From: Edwardsiella hoshinae NBRC 105699 = ATCC 33379
GTDB lineage: Bacteria > Pseudomonadota > Gammaproteobacteria > Enterobacterales > Enterobacteriaceae
Assembly: GCF_000474215.1 (NCBI RefSeq)
Contig: NZ_BAUC01000019.1
Coordinates: 43,475 to 107,474 of the forward strand
Direction: 5' to 3'
DNA: 64,000 nucleotides
The notes under the pieces are model-generated. The model worked only from the letters and a program-made list of their open reading frames with translations. It had not been told where the DNA came from and made no database searches. Shown here piece by piece: positions 42,770 through 53,968 of the stretch (the stretch's first letter is position 1; every line of letters starts with the position of its first letter). Both the position numbers and the translations under genes were made by a program.

Positions 42770-44518
42770 TTAATGCTTTTTGGCTAACGCCTCGTTCAGT
42801 GAACGCACCTCTTCGCGCTCCGCGGGCGTCAGACCCTCGGTTCTGGCGCGGGCGATAAGATGTTCCAGCCGTTGCTCCAGCACGGCATCATATAGGCTGC
42901 CAAGGGTGTCGACGAACGTTTCGAGCACCATTGGCTCTATGATCATGTGGTTCCATGTTGCTAATGTTTCAAGCTGTGGCGCATATTTATTATCGCGATA
43001 CAACTCTAGCAACTGTCCGGTGCTTAGCCCCGGTTGTGCCAGGCAGGTCTCCACCAGCTCGATAAACAGCGGCAGACCCGGCAGCGAGTGTTGGCGCAAT
43101 CCTTCTAGTGTTGGCACTTCGGCGGCTAGCGCCGGATTTTGCACCAGCAATGCTATTAGTATACGCATAGTCGTCGGTTTTAACCTGGGCGGCTGATAAT
43201 TCTTTACCGCCGAATTACGCTGTGGCAGCAGCTTTTCCAACTGACTATCGTCGAGTATGCCTAACTTCTGTCCGAGCGCCTGGCGCAGGTAGAGGCGCAA
43301 GGTCTCACCGGGTACCTGGCCGATGAGCGGTAACGCAAGGGCGCTGAGTTTGGCCCGACCATCCGGGGTGCTCAAGTCGACCTGGGGCAGCAGGCTGTCG
43401 AACAGAAAAGTCGACAAAGGATGCGCCGCGTTCATCCTTTGCTCGAAAGTGTCCGTCCCCTCTTGGCGCACCAATGTATCCGGATCCTCGCCCTCGGGGA
43501 GAAACATAAATTTCAGTTGGCGGCCATCGCTCAGATAGGGCAGCGCGGTCTCCAGCGCACGCCAAGCCGCTTCACGGCCAGCGTTATCGCCATCGTAACA
43601 GCACACTACGCTGTCAGTATGGCGGAACAGTAATTGTATATGTTCGGCGGTGGTAGAGGTGCCTAACGACGCAACGGCGTAATTGATGCCATACTGCGCC
43701 AGGGCGATGACATCCATATACCCTTCGACCACCAGCAAACGCTCCGGTTGCGCTGCGTGTTGTAATGCCTCATACAGGCCGAATAGCTGGCGGCCTTTAT
43801 GGAAAATCTCTGTCTCGGGCGAGTTAAGGTACTTAGGCGTACCGTTACCTAATACGCGCCCGCCAAAGGCGATTACCCGCCCGCGTTTGTCGCGGATGGG
43901 GATCATGATGCGGTCACGGAAGCGGTCATAACTGCGACCGTTGTCGTTATTGACCAGCATCCCGGCATCGTTAAGCGCACTACGTCCCGCGGGCTCACGG
44001 CCAAAACGCTTGAGCGCATTATCCCAACCCGGCGGTGCATAACCGATGGCAAAGCGATCCATGATGCTCTGACTCATACCGCGCTCGGCGAGGTAGTGCT
44101 GCGCCTGTGTCGCGTCAGGCTGGCGTAACGCCTGCTGGTAGTAGCGACATAACCCTTCCATTAACTGGTAGAGATTTTGGCGCTGATGGCGCTCCATTTG
44201 GCTCGGTCCAGTGCCAGACTCATAGGGCACTTCCAGTCCCGCCATAGTGGCCAACTCTTCAATGCTTTCGACAAATTCAAGCCGGTCATAGTTCATCAAA
44301 AAATCGATGGCGTTGCCGTGGGCACCGCAGCCAAAGCAATGGTAAAACTGTTTGTCCGCGTTAACGGTGAACGAGGGAGTCTTCTCGTTATGGAATGGAC
44401 AGCAGGCATGATAGTTCTTGCCTTGCTTCTTGAGTTTCACCCGCGCATCGATCAGCTCGACGATATCGGTTCGAGCCAGCAGATCGTTGATAAATACGCG
44501 TGGGATTCGTCCAGCCAT
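42770..44518 (-). CDS. dnaG: DNA primase DnaG
   Basis: The 582-residue protein (E. coli 581) has the N-terminal zinc-binding domain (CCPFHNEKTPSF ... HCFGCGAHG), TOPRIM core (LLVVEGYMDVIALAQYG; CCYDGDNAGREAAWRA) and C-terminal DnaB-binding helical domain. It makes RNA primers at forks. The frame is open to 44569, but ATG 44518 gives the family start MAGRIPRVFINDLLAR. Middle gene of the operon. Confidence 0.98.
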   Translation of the reverse strand: MAGRIPRVFINDLLARTDIVELIDARVKLKKQGKNYHACCPFHNEKTPSFTVNADKQFYHCFGCGAHGNAIDFLMNYDRLEFVESIEELATMAGLEVPYESGTGPSQMERHQRQNLYQLMEGLCRYYQQALRQPDATQAQHYLAERGMSQSIMDRFAIGYAPPGWDNALKRFGREPAGRSALNDAGMLVNNDNGRSYDRFRDRIMIPIRDKRGRVIAFGGRVLGNGTPKYLNSPETEIFHKGRQLFGLYEALQHAAQPERLLVVEGYMDVIALAQYGINYAVASLGTSTTAEHIQLLFRHTDSVVCCYDGDNAGREAAWRALETALPYLSDGRQLKFMFLPEGEDPDTLVRQEGTDTFEQRMNAAHPLSTFLFDSLLPQVDLSTPDGRAKLSALALPLIGQVPGETLRLYLRQALGQKLGILDDSQLEKLLPQRNSAVKNYQPPRLKPTTMRILIALLVQNPALAAEVPTLEGLRQHSLPGLPLFIELVETCLAQPGLSTGQLLELYRDNKYAPQLETLATWNHMIIEPMVLETFVDTLGSLYDAVLEQRLEHLIARARTEGLTPAEREEVRSLNEALAKKH

Positions 44519-44685
44519 AAGCCCTTTACAGTGGTTGTCTGCCGGGCGTCCCCGCAGGGAAGAGGGCAAACAGTTTTACAGCCTCTAAACGAGAACAAGC
44601 CGCGCATTCCTTTCGGAAGGCACGGCCTTCATATGTCATTGTCCGAATACTACCAACAACGACATGATCTGTGAGCTACTAACGA

Positions 44686-44701
44686 GCGGGGAAAACCCCG
44701 C
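44686..44701 (-). terminator. Attenuator-like hairpin between rpsU and dnaG
   Basis: GCGGGG-TTTT-CCCCGC (minus strand) lies 6 bases after the rpsU stop, at the position of E. coli T1, which lowers dnaG expression relative to rpsU. The T-run after it is poor. Confidence 0.55.
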
Positions 44702-44706
44702 CGATA

Positions 44707-44994
<288 letters not shown>

Positions 44995-45135
44995 TTAATC
45001 CGAACAGCACCCGATTGTAAAGCGCTGTCTCATCCTTCAACGGCGTTGGGCCGCAGTAAGAAAGCGAAGTAGTATAGCAGAATTGTGCTATTATGCGCCA
45101 CTTTGAGTTGTTCAGAACGAGTTGTTGGAGCCGTC

Positions 45136-46161
45136 ATGCGTATTCTGGGGATCGAAACCTCCTGTGATGAAACCGGTATCGCCATTTACGACGATGAAAA
45201 AGGGATCCTGGCCAATCAGCTATATAGCCAGATTAAACTGCATGCCGACTATGGTGGCGTGGTGCCGGAACTGGCGTCGCGCGACCATGTGCGTAAGACC
45301 GTACCGCTGATCCAGGCGGCGCTGCGTGAGGCGGGGCTGACCTCGGCCGATCTGGATGGCGTAGCCTATACCGCTGGACCAGGACTGGTGGGGGCGCTAT
45401 TAGTTGGCGCTACCGTCGGGCGTGCGTTGGCCTTTGCCTGGGGGTTGCCTGCGGTGCCGGTGCATCATATGGAAGGGCATCTGTTAGCGCCGATGTTGGA
45501 GGATACGCCGCCAGCATTCCCGTTTGTTGCGCTGTTGGTCTCTGGCGGTCACACTCAGCTTATCAGTGTTACTGGCATTGGTGAGTATCGCCTCTTGGGC
45601 GAGTCGATCGATGATGCCGCCGGCGAAGCCTTTGACAAGACTGCCAAACTGTTGGGATTGGATTATCCCGGTGGGCCGGTGCTGTCACAGATGGCTCAGC
45701 AGGGTGTACCTGGCCGTTTCGTTTTCCCGCGTCCAATGACCGATCGTCCGGGGTTAGATTTAAGTTTTTCGGGTCTAAAAACCTTTGCCGCCAATACCAT
45801 TCATGCCAATGGCGATGATGCGCAGACGCGTGCCGATATTGCGCGCGCCTTCGAGGATGCGGTGGTAGAGACGTTGGCGATCAAATGCCGCCGGGCATTG
45901 GAGTTGACGGGCTTTCAGCGCCTGGTGATGGCCGGTGGTGTGAGTGCTAACCGCGCGTTGCGCGCGCGCCTAGCGCAGATGATGCAACAGCGTGGTGGCG
46001 CAGTGTTCTACGCCCGGCCTGAGTTTTGCACCGACAATGGCGCGATGATCGCCTACGCAGGTATGGTACGATTGAAGAGCGGGGTCGATGCCGACTTGTC
46101 GATCACCGTGCGTCCGCGTTGGCCTCTGGCTGAGTTACCGCCAGTGAATGCGCTCGGTTAA
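45136..46161 (+). CDS. tsaD: tRNA N6-threonylcarbamoyladenosine synthase subunit TsaD
   Basis: The 341-residue protein (E. coli 337) has the ASKHA fold with the Fe-binding HMEGH motif near residue 111 and SGGHTQL. It transfers threonylcarbamoyl to A37 of ANN-reading tRNAs with TsaB/C/E. Start at ATG 45136 ([19 protein letters not shown]), preceded by TTGGAG; divergent from rpsU as in E. coli. Confidence 0.97.
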   Translation: MRILGIETSCDETGIAIYDDEKGILANQLYSQIKLHADYGGVVPELASRDHVRKTVPLIQAALREAGLTSADLDGVAYTAGPGLVGALLVGATVGRALAFAWGLPAVPVHHMEGHLLAPMLEDTPPAFPFVALLVSGGHTQLISVTGIGEYRLLGESIDDAAGEAFDKTAKLLGLDYPGGPVLSQMAQQGVPGRFVFPRPMTDRPGLDLSFSGLKTFAANTIHANGDDAQTRADIARAFEDAVVETLAIKCRRALELTGFQRLVMAGGVSANRALRARLAQMMQQRGGAVFYARPEFCTDNGAMIAYAGMVRLKSGVDADLSITVRPRWPLAELPPVNALG

Positions 46162-46182
46162 TCTCCTGCCCGCGCCGTCGCC

Positions 46183-46860
46183 TCAACGCGCCGCGGGCGG
46201 CTTGCCGTCGTTATCCTGCGGCGGAGTCTGTTCCTGCAACGGTGGCGTCAATTCGTCGCGCTTCCCTTGAGAACCGCGGCGCCAAATCTTCCCCTCTTTC
46301 CCTCGCCATAGACGCTGGATGTTGTCGTGATGCCGCATCAGGATCAGGCAGGAGAGCATCGCCACGGGAAAAGTGAACTGCGGCTTGAACCACCAGACAT
46401 AAAACGGAGCGATAAGCGCGCTGACGATGGCGCCGAGGGAGGAGTAGCCGCTTAAGAGCACCGTCAGTAACCAAGTGCCGACCATCAATCCGGTCAGATC
46501 CCAGCCGATAGGCGCGATAGCCCCGAAAGCGGTCGCCACCCCCTTGCCGCCACGAAAACGAAAGAAGACTGGGTAGATATGGCCTAGACAGGCGGCGATG
46601 GCGGTCAAGCCGAGATAAAAGGGGGATATCTCCAGCTTATAGGCCAACCAAACCGGGATCATCCCCTTCAAAATATCGAAGATCAGTACCGCGCTGGCGG
46701 CTAACTTACCGCCGATGCGTAATACGTTGGTTGCTCCGGGATTACCAGAACCATTTTCCCGCGGGTCGGGGAGACCGGCCGCTTTGCAAACCAGAATGGC
46801 GCTGGAGATGGAGCCGCACAGGTAGGCGAAAATAATCATGCCTAACGCAGTCGCACTCAT
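46183..46860 (-). CDS. plsY: Glycerol-3-phosphate acyltransferase PlsY
   Basis: The 225-residue integral membrane protein has about five helices and the PlsY motifs [11 protein letters not shown] and [13 protein letters not shown]. It acylates glycerol-3-phosphate from acyl-phosphate, the first phospholipid step. It is about 20 residues longer than the E. coli protein, with a charged, proline-rich C-terminal tail. Confidence 0.95.
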   Translation of the reverse strand: MSATALGMIIFAYLCGSISSAILVCKAAGLPDPRENGSGNPGATNVLRIGGKLAASAVLIFDILKGMIPVWLAYKLEISPFYLGLTAIAACLGHIYPVFFRFRGGKGVATAFGAIAPIGWDLTGLMVGTWLLTVLLSGYSSLGAIVSALIAPFYVWWFKPQFTFPVAMLSCLILMRHHDNIQRLWRGKEGKIWRRGSQGKRDELTPPLQEQTPPQDNDGKPPAAR

Positions 46861-47036
46861 TGATTCAGCTCCGTCTTATTGATAGGAAAATTCAGGGTGT
46901 TGAACCACCTACGCCCTGTGCCACCCCGCTACTCCGCAGAGGGATTAGTGCGCGACAGCGTCGGATATCTGTGGATAATACGCACATTCTACAAGAAGTG
47001 GTATCCGCCGCAGGGTAAAAAAACGGGAATCGCGTG

Positions 47037-47402
47037 ATGGACATCGTATTTATCGAAGGGTTGACGGTGGTCACAACCATCGGAGTCTATGACTGGGAAC
47101 AGACGATCCGCCAGAAGTTGGTGTTTGACGTTGAGCTTGGCTGGGATAATCGCCACGCCGCGCAGAGCGACGATGTTACGCACTGCCTGAGCTACGCCGA
47201 GGTGAGCGAGGCTATCTTGCAACATGTGGAGCCGAACCGTTTCGCCTTAGTCGAACGCGTAGCCGAGGAGGTCGCCGCATTGCTATTGGCTCGTTTTAAT
47301 AGTCCGTGGGTGCGGTTACGAGTGAGTAAGCCGGGCGCAGTCGCCCAGGCGCGCAGTGTGGGTGTGTTGATCGAGCGCGGTTATCGTCCGGCGGTCGTGT
47401 AA
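47037..47402 (+). CDS. folB: Dihydroneopterin aldolase FolB
   Basis: The 121-residue protein (E. coli 122) has the family stretches MDIVFIEGLTVVTTIGVYDWEQ and FALVERVAEEVAALLLARF, with the catalytic Glu/Lys region near SKPGAVAQA. It acts in folate synthesis, cutting dihydroneopterin. ATG 47037 is preferred over GTG 47034. Divergent from plsY. Confidence 0.96.
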   Translation: MDIVFIEGLTVVTTIGVYDWEQTIRQKLVFDVELGWDNRHAAQSDDVTHCLSYAEVSEAILQHVEPNRFALVERVAEEVAALLLARFNSPWVRLRVSKPGAVAQARSVGVLIERGYRPAVV

Positions 47403-47438
47403 ACTGTCATTATCAATCACAGCAGGAAATAAAGATAT

Positions 47439-48257
47439 ATGGAGCTGTATACGCTGTTTAATGCGTTTATCCTGGGTATCGTCGAGGGGTTAACCGAGTT
47501 TCTGCCGGTATCGTCTACCGGACACATGATTATCGTCGGCCACTGGTTAGGCTTTGAAGGCGACAAGGCTAAGACGTTCGAAGTGATCATTCAGTTGGGT
47601 TCGATCCTCGCGGTGGTGGTGATGTTCTGGCGCCGTCTGTTCGGTTTGATCGGTATTCATTTTGGCCGACCGCCGCTGCATGAGGGGCGTAGCCAGGGGC
47701 GGTTAAAGCTGGGCCATATCCTGCTGGCGATGATACCGGCTGTATTGTTGGGATTGTTGTTTCATGATTTTATCAAGACACTGTTTACCCCACTGACGGT
47801 GACCTATGCCCTGGTTGTGGGCGGTCTTTTGCTGTTGGCAGCGGAATGGCTCAAACCGGCGCAGCCGCGTGCGCAGGGGCTCGATGACATCACCTATCGC
47901 CAGGCGTTTATCATTGGCTGCTTCCAGTGTCTGGCGTTGTGGCCGGGCTTCTCCCGCTCCGGGGCGACCATCTCCGGTGGCATGCTGCTGGGCGTCAGCC
48001 GCTACGCAGCCTCGGAGTTCTCTTTTATCTTGGCAGTACCGATGATGCTGGGAGCCAGCGCGTTGGAGCTGTATAAGAGTCTACCTTACCTGTCATGGGG
48101 CGATCTGCCGATGTTCAGCGTAGGCTTCATCACCGCTTTTGTGGTCGCGTTGATCGCTATCAAGACCTTCCTTAACGTGATAAAGCGTATCTCGTTTGTC
48201 CCTTTCGCTATTTACCGTTTCGTGGTGGCGGCCGCGGTCTACATGCTGTTCTGTTGA
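47439..48257 (+). CDS. uppP: Undecaprenyl-diphosphatase UppP (BacA)
   Basis: The 272-residue polytopic membrane protein carries both BacA signatures, [14 protein letters not shown] near residue 17 and [13 protein letters not shown] near 171. It recycles the C55 lipid carrier for peptidoglycan and O-antigen, and confers bacitracin tolerance. 36 bases after folB, probably one operon. Confidence 0.97.
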   Translation: MELYTLFNAFILGIVEGLTEFLPVSSTGHMIIVGHWLGFEGDKAKTFEVIIQLGSILAVVVMFWRRLFGLIGIHFGRPPLHEGRSQGRLKLGHILLAMIPAVLLGLLFHDFIKTLFTPLTVTYALVVGGLLLLAAEWLKPAQPRAQGLDDITYRQAFIIGCFQCLALWPGFSRSGATISGGMLLGVSRYAASEFSFILAVPMMLGASALELYKSLPYLSWGDLPMFSVGFITAFVVALIAIKTFLNVIKRISFVPFAIYRFVVAAAVYMLFC

Positions 48258-48291
48258 GCTGGCGTTTGTGGGCAACACGGGATGGAGGCGC

Positions 48292-49539
48292 TTAGGCCGC
48301 GCCCGTCCCGCTCTCCTCTTGAGCGGCTTTCCATGCCTTCAGCGCCTGTAGTCGGCGCTGTTGCAGCTCTGCGCTGATTGCCGCTCCCTGGAAGCCATCG
48401 GCCACCACTTCGCGTACCGCCACCTGCGCTACCGCCTGATAGGCGGCCCGCAGGTAGTCACCTTGCGGGTAAGGGGCTTCCTCTAGGCCAGTACGGCCCC
48501 GGGCATCAGCCTCGCTGCATAAAATCATCTGCTGCAAGCGCTGGGGACGGCGCCAGACATCGATACTATCTAACAGCTTGAGCAGGGTGTTGGGGCGGAG
48601 ACGATCAACCGTATGGATCAAATCGTGATACTCGGCGACCAGCAACGCCAGATCACGCAACGGATTGGGGATGCGCAGGCGTTGGCATAGCTCACGCACT
48701 AGGCGTACGCCTGCCGGGCCGTGGCCATGGTGATGGGGCCAGAAATTGGGGTTGGTCAGTCCCTTCCCGACGTCATGAGTGAGCGCGGCGAAACGTACGG
48801 CGAGATCTTCGCTTAAACGTGTCGCCATCGCCAAGGTCAGTAGGGTATGGACACCCGTGTCGATCTCTGGGTGCCACTTGGCCGGTGCTGGTACGCCAAA
48901 CAGTCGGTCGATTTCGGGGAACAAAATGGCTAATGCGCCGCAGTCGCGCAGTACCTGAAAGTAGACCTGTGGCGCGGGGCCAGCCAGCGCCTTCTCTGTT
49001 TCCAGCCAGACACGCTCGGCGGTGAGGTGGTTCAGCTCGCCTTGTTGCGTCATCTGCTGCATCAGAGTCAAGGTCGGCGCGGCGATTCGAAAACCGAGGG
49101 GAGAGAAGCGGGCGGCGAAACGGGCGACGCGTAATACCCGCAACGGATCCTCGACGAAGGCTGGAGAGACATGACGCAACAGACGCTGTTGCAGATCCGA
49201 TAGCCCGCCGTAGGGATCGATGAGCTGTCCTGCGTCGTCCTCGGCCATGGCGTTGATGGTCAGATCGCGCCGCAGCAGATCCTGCTCTAGGGTCACGTCT
49301 GGCGCGAAATGGGTGGTAAAACCGGTATAGCCTTGGCCAGCTTTGCGCTCGGTGCGCGCCAAGGCGTACTCCTCCTTGCTACGCGGATGGAGAAAAACGG
49401 GAAAGTCTTTACCAACCTGTTGATAGCCCTGGGCGAGTAGACATTGTGGCGTCGCCCCAACCACCACCCAGTCACGATCGTGTGTGGTGAGATGCAGGTA
49501 TTTGTCGCGCACGGCGCCCCCGACCAGATAAATCTTCAC
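48292..49539 (-). CDS. cca: Multifunctional CCA-adding enzyme
   Basis: The 415-residue protein (E. coli 412) has class II nucleotidyltransferase motifs LVGGAVRD and the Asp pair in DRDWVVVG, a tRNA-binding helical body, and an HD-type phosphohydrolase domain (ALTHDVGKG). It repairs or adds the tRNA 3' CCA end. Converges with uppP. Confidence 0.97.
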   Translation of the reverse strand: MKIYLVGGAVRDKYLHLTTHDRDWVVVGATPQCLLAQGYQQVGKDFPVFLHPRSKEEYALARTERKAGQGYTGFTTHFAPDVTLEQDLLRRDLTINAMAEDDAGQLIDPYGGLSDLQQRLLRHVSPAFVEDPLRVLRVARFAARFSPLGFRIAAPTLTLMQQMTQQGELNHLTAERVWLETEKALAGPAPQVYFQVLRDCGALAILFPEIDRLFGVPAPAKWHPEIDTGVHTLLTLAMATRLSEDLAVRFAALTHDVGKGLTNPNFWPHHHGHGPAGVRLVRELCQRLRIPNPLRDLALLVAEYHDLIHTVDRLRPNTLLKLLDSIDVWRRPQRLQQMILCSEADARGRTGLEEAPYPQGDYLRAAYQAVAQVAVREVVADGFQGAAISAELQQRRLQALKAWKAAQEESGTGAA

Positions 49540-49652
49540 GTGCCATCCTCGGTATACAGCCGGTTAGTTGTTAATGCAATGTTACTGCAAGCATCCGGCA
49601 ACGGCAATCGCTGCCGGACGGGATCGCCCCGCAGGGGGCGGCGGGGCGAGAT

Positions 49653-50270
49653 TTAATTCATCCAGCGCGTTTTCTTACGGTTTGGCAGCAGGCGCGGGAG
49701 CAGCAAGCCCAGCAGCAGGCCTGCGCCAGCGACGCCCCCACCATATAGGAACCATTGTAGGATGATGGCACGTTTTTTGTCATCCAGTTGCGAATTGAGG
49801 GCCCCGAGGCTCTTTTGTGCGTTGCTCAACTGTTGGCGCAGTTGCTGGTTTTCCGCCTGAAGGCGGGCGATGGCGTCGTCGCTGCCAGCAACCTTGCGTT
49901 GCATCTCGGCGGTCTTCTGCTGCCATTCGCCATCGATATGGCTGAGCTTGACGGTCAGGGCGCTGAGTTGTGATTCTAGCTGGGGCACACGGGTACGCAG
50001 GCTAGGCTGATTGCTGAGTTGATTGAGAGGGAGCCAGACGTTGCGCCCTTTGGCGTCGCGGATCTGCGCGAACTGCGTTTGCTGATTAACACCTAGCAGC
50101 GTTACTGGATCGCCGGCATTGATAGTACCGACGATGCGATACTGGTTGCCGGGGCCGCTATGGACGTAGGTGCTGAGCGCATCGGAAATGAAGCGCTGTT
50201 CGTCGGCATGGCTCTGGAAGGCCAGGCAGAGCCCGAGCAAAGGAAGGAGAAGGCGGCGAAATTTATGCAT
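49653..50270 (-). CDS. ygiM: SH3-domain membrane protein YgiM
   Basis: The 205-residue protein (E. coli 206) has a signal peptide (LLLPLLGLCLAFQSHA), a bacterial SH3 domain (about 25-90), a coiled coil (about 95-165), then a C-terminal membrane helix (FLYGGGVAGAGLLLGLLLP) and basic tail. The role is unclear, with an envelope location. Start at ATG 50270; the upstream open frame to 50408 is noncoding. Confidence 0.92.
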   Translation of the reverse strand: MHKFRRLLLPLLGLCLAFQSHADEQRFISDALSTYVHSGPGNQYRIVGTINAGDPVTLLGVNQQTQFAQIRDAKGRNVWLPLNQLSNQPSLRTRVPQLESQLSALTVKLSHIDGEWQQKTAEMQRKVAGSDDAIARLQAENQQLRQQLSNAQKSLGALNSQLDDKKRAIILQWFLYGGGVAGAGLLLGLLLPRLLPNRKKTRWMN

Positions 50271-50477
50271 GGCGAGAATCAGTTTATTTAGTGAATAAAT
50301 TGGCCTGATAGTAAGGGGAAGCGTACGGTGAGGCAATGAAAAAACGGAAAATGGGAACTCTCTGAGCGCTTGCGGCGTGGCACGGCCATTGCCAGCGAGA
50401 ACGGGCACAAAAAAAACGGCCAGAGCGCGTTGTGCCCTGGCCGGTTTGTTGCGTTTTATCGCCGGATGGCGGGTCGA

Positions 50478-51743
50478 TCAGCCGAAGATAGCCTGTAACA
50501 GATAAAACAGGACGATGGAGAGCGCCGCCCCAGCCGGTAGGGTGACGATCCATGAGGCGACAATATTACGCACCACGTTCAGGTTGAGCGCCGCGATGCC
50601 TCGGGCGAAACCCACTCCCAACACCGCGCCTACCAGCGTCTGGGTGGTCGAGATGGGCAAGCCGGTCCCGGAGGCGATCACCACCGTTGACGCGGTGGCA
50701 AATTGAGCGGCGAAGCCACGGCTGGGCGTCAGATCGGTGATGCCGGTCCCGACGGTCTCCATCACGCGGCGTCCCATCAGCGCCAGACCGACGACGATAC
50801 CGATACCGCCCAGCGGTAGGATCCACCAGACGATGGGCGAGGTGCTGGCCAGGACATTCGGATCACGCACGATGGCGACGATGGCCGACAACGGCCCAAT
50901 GGCGTTGGCCACATCGTTGGAGCCGTGGGCGAAGGCCATGGCACAGGCGGTGATCACCATCAGCAGACTGAATACGCGTTCGACACCACGGAAGTGATCC
51001 TGCTCGTCGGCATCATCGGTAAAGGACTTGCGCGATAGGTACAGATAGCCACCCAACATGACCAGCAGCGATACCAGTACCGAGATTAGCCACGTTTCGC
51101 CATCCGTCAGATGCAGACCTACGTGTTTCAGCCCCTTTTTGATGGTCACCAGAGCGATCACCAATGCAGTCAGGAACATGTAGACCGGGCCAAAGCGGCG
51201 GGCGTTAGCGAACGGATTGTCGGTGTTGAAGATCAGCCGTTGGGCGCTAAGGAAGATGCCGTAAGCGACGACGCCAGAGATCAGCGGCGTGATGATCCAA
51301 CTGCCGACGATGCCTTTCACGCCGCCCCATTCGACCGCCTCCGGGCCGATGGAGACGCAAGCGAAACCGATGATGGCGCCGATAATCGAGTGGGTAGTCG
51401 AGACCGGCCAGCCCATTAGGGAGGCGACGATCAGCCAGATACCGGCGGCCAGTAACGAGGCCATCATGCCGAAGACTAAGGTCTGCGGATGGCCGGCGAA
51501 AGCGCTGGTATCAATGATGCCGCTACGGATAGTTTGTGTCACTTCGCCACCAGCCAGATAGGCCCCGGCGAATTCGAAGATCATCGCGATGATGATCGCC
51601 TGACGGATGGTAACGGCGCGGGCGCCGACGGAGGTCCCCATGGCGTTGGCGACGTCGTTGGCGCCGATGCCGATAGCCATCAGCAGGCCAAAGAAGGCCG
51701 CCACCATAATTAATAATGTGCCGTGGTTGGCAATGATTTCCAT
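50478..51743 (-). CDS. pit: PiT-family inorganic phosphate transporter
   Basis: The 421-residue polytopic protein has the duplicated PiT signatures GANDVANAMGTSVGA (about residue 26) and GSNDVANAIGPLSA (about 269). It imports metal-phosphate with protons (or sodium). Cotranscribed after a DUF47 gene 22 bases upstream, a common PiT partnership. It is absent between ygiM and ygiF in E. coli. Confidence 0.94.
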   Translation of the reverse strand: MEIIANHGTLLIMVAAFFGLLMAIGIGANDVANAMGTSVGARAVTIRQAIIIAMIFEFAGAYLAGGEVTQTIRSGIIDTSAFAGHPQTLVFGMMASLLAAGIWLIVASLMGWPVSTTHSIIGAIIGFACVSIGPEAVEWGGVKGIVGSWIITPLISGVVAYGIFLSAQRLIFNTDNPFANARRFGPVYMFLTALVIALVTIKKGLKHVGLHLTDGETWLISVLVSLLVMLGGYLYLSRKSFTDDADEQDHFRGVERVFSLLMVITACAMAFAHGSNDVANAIGPLSAIVAIVRDPNVLASTSPIVWWILPLGGIGIVVGLALMGRRVMETVGTGITDLTPSRGFAAQFATASTVVIASGTGLPISTTQTLVGAVLGVGFARGIAALNLNVVRNIVASWIVTLPAGAALSIVLFYLLQAIFG

Positions 51744-51765
51744 CTATTGTGTCCGTGTGTGGTAA

Positions 51766-52446
51766 TTAACTTCGGGCCAGCATCAGTTCCAAGCGGGAAC
51801 CAACGCGCAACGCTTTGTCGGCCAGCCCGCCGACCCACTCGATGATTTGGTAGAGAAACATAATGTCGACGGGGTTCAACTCGCCCTCAAGCGCAAGCAA
51901 TGCCTGGCGCAATAGGATCTGTAAGTGATCGGTATCGTCTTCGATATGATCCAACTCCATTACCATCTGTTCGACCAGATCGGCCTCACGGCCGCGGAAC
52001 CCGGTTTCCAACAGCTCATCCATCTCATGGATGACCTTATTGGACAGCGCCGTGGCATCCAGACAACGTTGTAAGTAATTCATAAAATCCGCCTGCATCA
52101 CCTGCGGGATCTGCAACTGACGGCCAATAACGCGGCCGGCAATATCCTTGGCACGGTTAGCTAAGCGATCTTGCTGCGTTACCAACTCCAGCATGTCGCC
52201 ACGATCGACCGGCAGAAACAAACCGCGTGGTAATTTCAGCCGGATTTCACGCTTCAGCGTGTCAGCCTGTTTTTCCAGATTGGAGATCTGTTCGCGCACG
52301 GTTTGCGCCTGATCCCACTGTTGCTGCGCGGTGGCGGCAAAGAAAGGGATGAGCAGGCTACAACATTCGTGCACACGGCTGGCGTGCTCTTGCAGGGGTT
52401 TCAGTGGAGACTTGGCAAACAAGCCTAAAATAGTATTTACTGGCAT
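51766..52446 (-). CDS. DUF47/TIGR00153 PhoU-like accessory protein
   Basis: The 226-residue all-helical protein (MPVNTILGLFAKSPLKPLQEH) is of the TIGR00153/DUF47 family, related to PhoU. Partners of PiT transporters are thought to modulate phosphate transport. It is the first gene of the pair with pit. ATG 52446 is preferred to the GTG one codon earlier. Confidence 0.92.
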   Translation of the reverse strand: MPVNTILGLFAKSPLKPLQEHASRVHECCSLLIPFFAATAQQQWDQAQTVREQISNLEKQADTLKREIRLKLPRGLFLPVDRGDMLELVTQQDRLANRAKDIAGRVIGRQLQIPQVMQADFMNYLQRCLDATALSNKVIHEMDELLETGFRGREADLVEQMVMELDHIEDDTDHLQILLRQALLALEGELNPVDIMFLYQIIEWVGGLADKALRVGSRLELMLARS

Positions 52447-52584
52447 CACTCATGCACCTTAAATTGATGGTTTTCTGCGCATAGTTCGTCAGAAAGGTGC
52501 GCATGGTAACTGATGTGCCCTACATTGGACACCGTTTTTACATTTTTTCCCGAGCAATATCTCACACCTCGGTAAAACCTTAAT

Positions 52585-53901
52585 ATGACAGAAAAAATGA
52601 CCGTGGAAATTGAACTGAAATTCATCGCACTTCCCAGCGCCGCACAGGCATTACCTGCCAGCCTAGCGCAATGGCCGCTTCAGCATACGCCGGCTCAGGC
52701 GTTGAGCAATATCTATTATGAGACGGAACAGCAGACTTTGCGTAGCTATGATATGGGGTTACGCATTCGCGGCTGCGATGGAAACTATGAAATGACGCTG
52801 AAGACCGCCGGCAGCGAGTTTGGCGGTCTACATCAGCGCCCGGAGTATAATATTCCGCTAGATCAGCCAGAGCCACGCTTAACACTGTTGCCCGTACAGG
52901 TTTGGCCGCCGGCATGCGATCTCGCCGCGTTGCAGGCGGCGCTGCAACCGCTGTTCAGTACCGATTTTCGGCGCGAAAAGTGGGTAGTCACTTACGGAGC
53001 GAGTCAAATCGAAGTCGCACTGGATCAAGGCGAGATCCGCGCCGCCGAGATGTGTGAGGCGTTACATGAGATCGAGCTGGAGCTGTTGAGCGGCGAGCGC
53101 GCCGATCTGTTCGCTTTTGCCGAGCAGTTACTGACCTTCGATGGTGTACGCCTGGGCAGTTTGAGCAAGGCTGCACGTGGCTATCGTCTAGCGGCAGGGG
53201 CCCCGGCGATGCGGACGCAGGCATTCGCCTTACTTCGTTTGCCGGCGAGTGCTTGCGTTGAACAGGGATTCTCCGCGGCGCTGCGCCATTGCCTGGCGCA
53301 TTGGCAGTATCATGAAGAGGCCTGGTTGCGTGGCGATGCCGCCGCGCGATCCGGCGTGCAGGAGGCGTTGGCGGCATTACGCCAGTGCCTGACCCTGTTT
53401 GGCGGTATGGTACCGCGTAAGGCGAGTGCGGCGTTGCGTGCCGGGATCGGGGCACTGGAGTCACGCCTTGCCCAAGCTGAGTGTTCGGCGCAGACATTCT
53501 GTTATAGCCACGATGCGTTGGCGACCCAGTTAGCGCTTACTCGCTGGTTGGCTGAGTCGGGTTGGCGTCCCTTCGTTGATGCGGCGGGGCGAGACAAGCT
53601 GGCCGGCTCATTCAAGCGTTTCGCCGACATCATGCTGGGGCGTTGCGGCGCGGAGCTGAAAGCATTGTTTGCCCATATCCATCACCCTCAGGAGTATCAG
53701 GATAAGCGGTTGCGTTTACAGCACCAGATGCTGGCCGTACGTCTGCTGGGCGGTGCCTACGAGAGCGAGCAAGTGGAGGCCTATCTGGCGCCTTGGCTGG
53801 CTCTGGAGCAGGCCATTGCCCATGCACCAGAGGCGCTGTCGACAGGCGTTTGCCGTCAGGCCTTGCATCAACCAGCCTTTTGGCTTAACGGCGCTCATTG
53901 A
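52585..53901 (+). CDS. ygiF: Inorganic triphosphatase YgiF (CYTH-CHAD)
   Basis: The 438-residue protein has an N-terminal CYTH tunnel domain (EIELKF motif, then [25 protein letters not shown]) and a C-terminal CHAD helical domain with histidines thought to bind polyphosphate. The E. coli protein hydrolyses tripolyphosphate. Start is uncertain between ATG 52585 and ATG 52597. glnE follows, as in E. coli. Confidence 0.94.
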   Translation: MTEKMTVEIELKFIALPSAAQALPASLAQWPLQHTPAQALSNIYYETEQQTLRSYDMGLRIRGCDGNYEMTLKTAGSEFGGLHQRPEYNIPLDQPEPRLTLLPVQVWPPACDLAALQAALQPLFSTDFRREKWVVTYGASQIEVALDQGEIRAAEMCEALHEIELELLSGERADLFAFAEQLLTFDGVRLGSLSKAARGYRLAAGAPAMRTQAFALLRLPASACVEQGFSAALRHCLAHWQYHEEAWLRGDAAARSGVQEALAALRQCLTLFGGMVPRKASAALRAGIGALESRLAQAECSAQTFCYSHDALATQLALTRWLAESGWRPFVDAAGRDKLAGSFKRFADIMLGRCGAELKALFAHIHHPQEYQDKRLRLQHQMLAVRLLGGAYESEQVEAYLAPWLALEQAIAHAPEALSTGVCRQALHQPAFWLNGAH

Positions 53902-53968
53902 GTCGGCGCGACGCGTCGCGGTTCCGTGCGCTCGTGCATTGCGTCATGCGATACGCAAAGGAGTGAGG

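Noticed and set aside
53669..53968. 100-residue N-terminal extension of GlnE
   Set aside because: It overlaps ygiF coding sequence, lacks family similarity, and ATG 53969 has a ribosome site and gives exactly the E. coli length.
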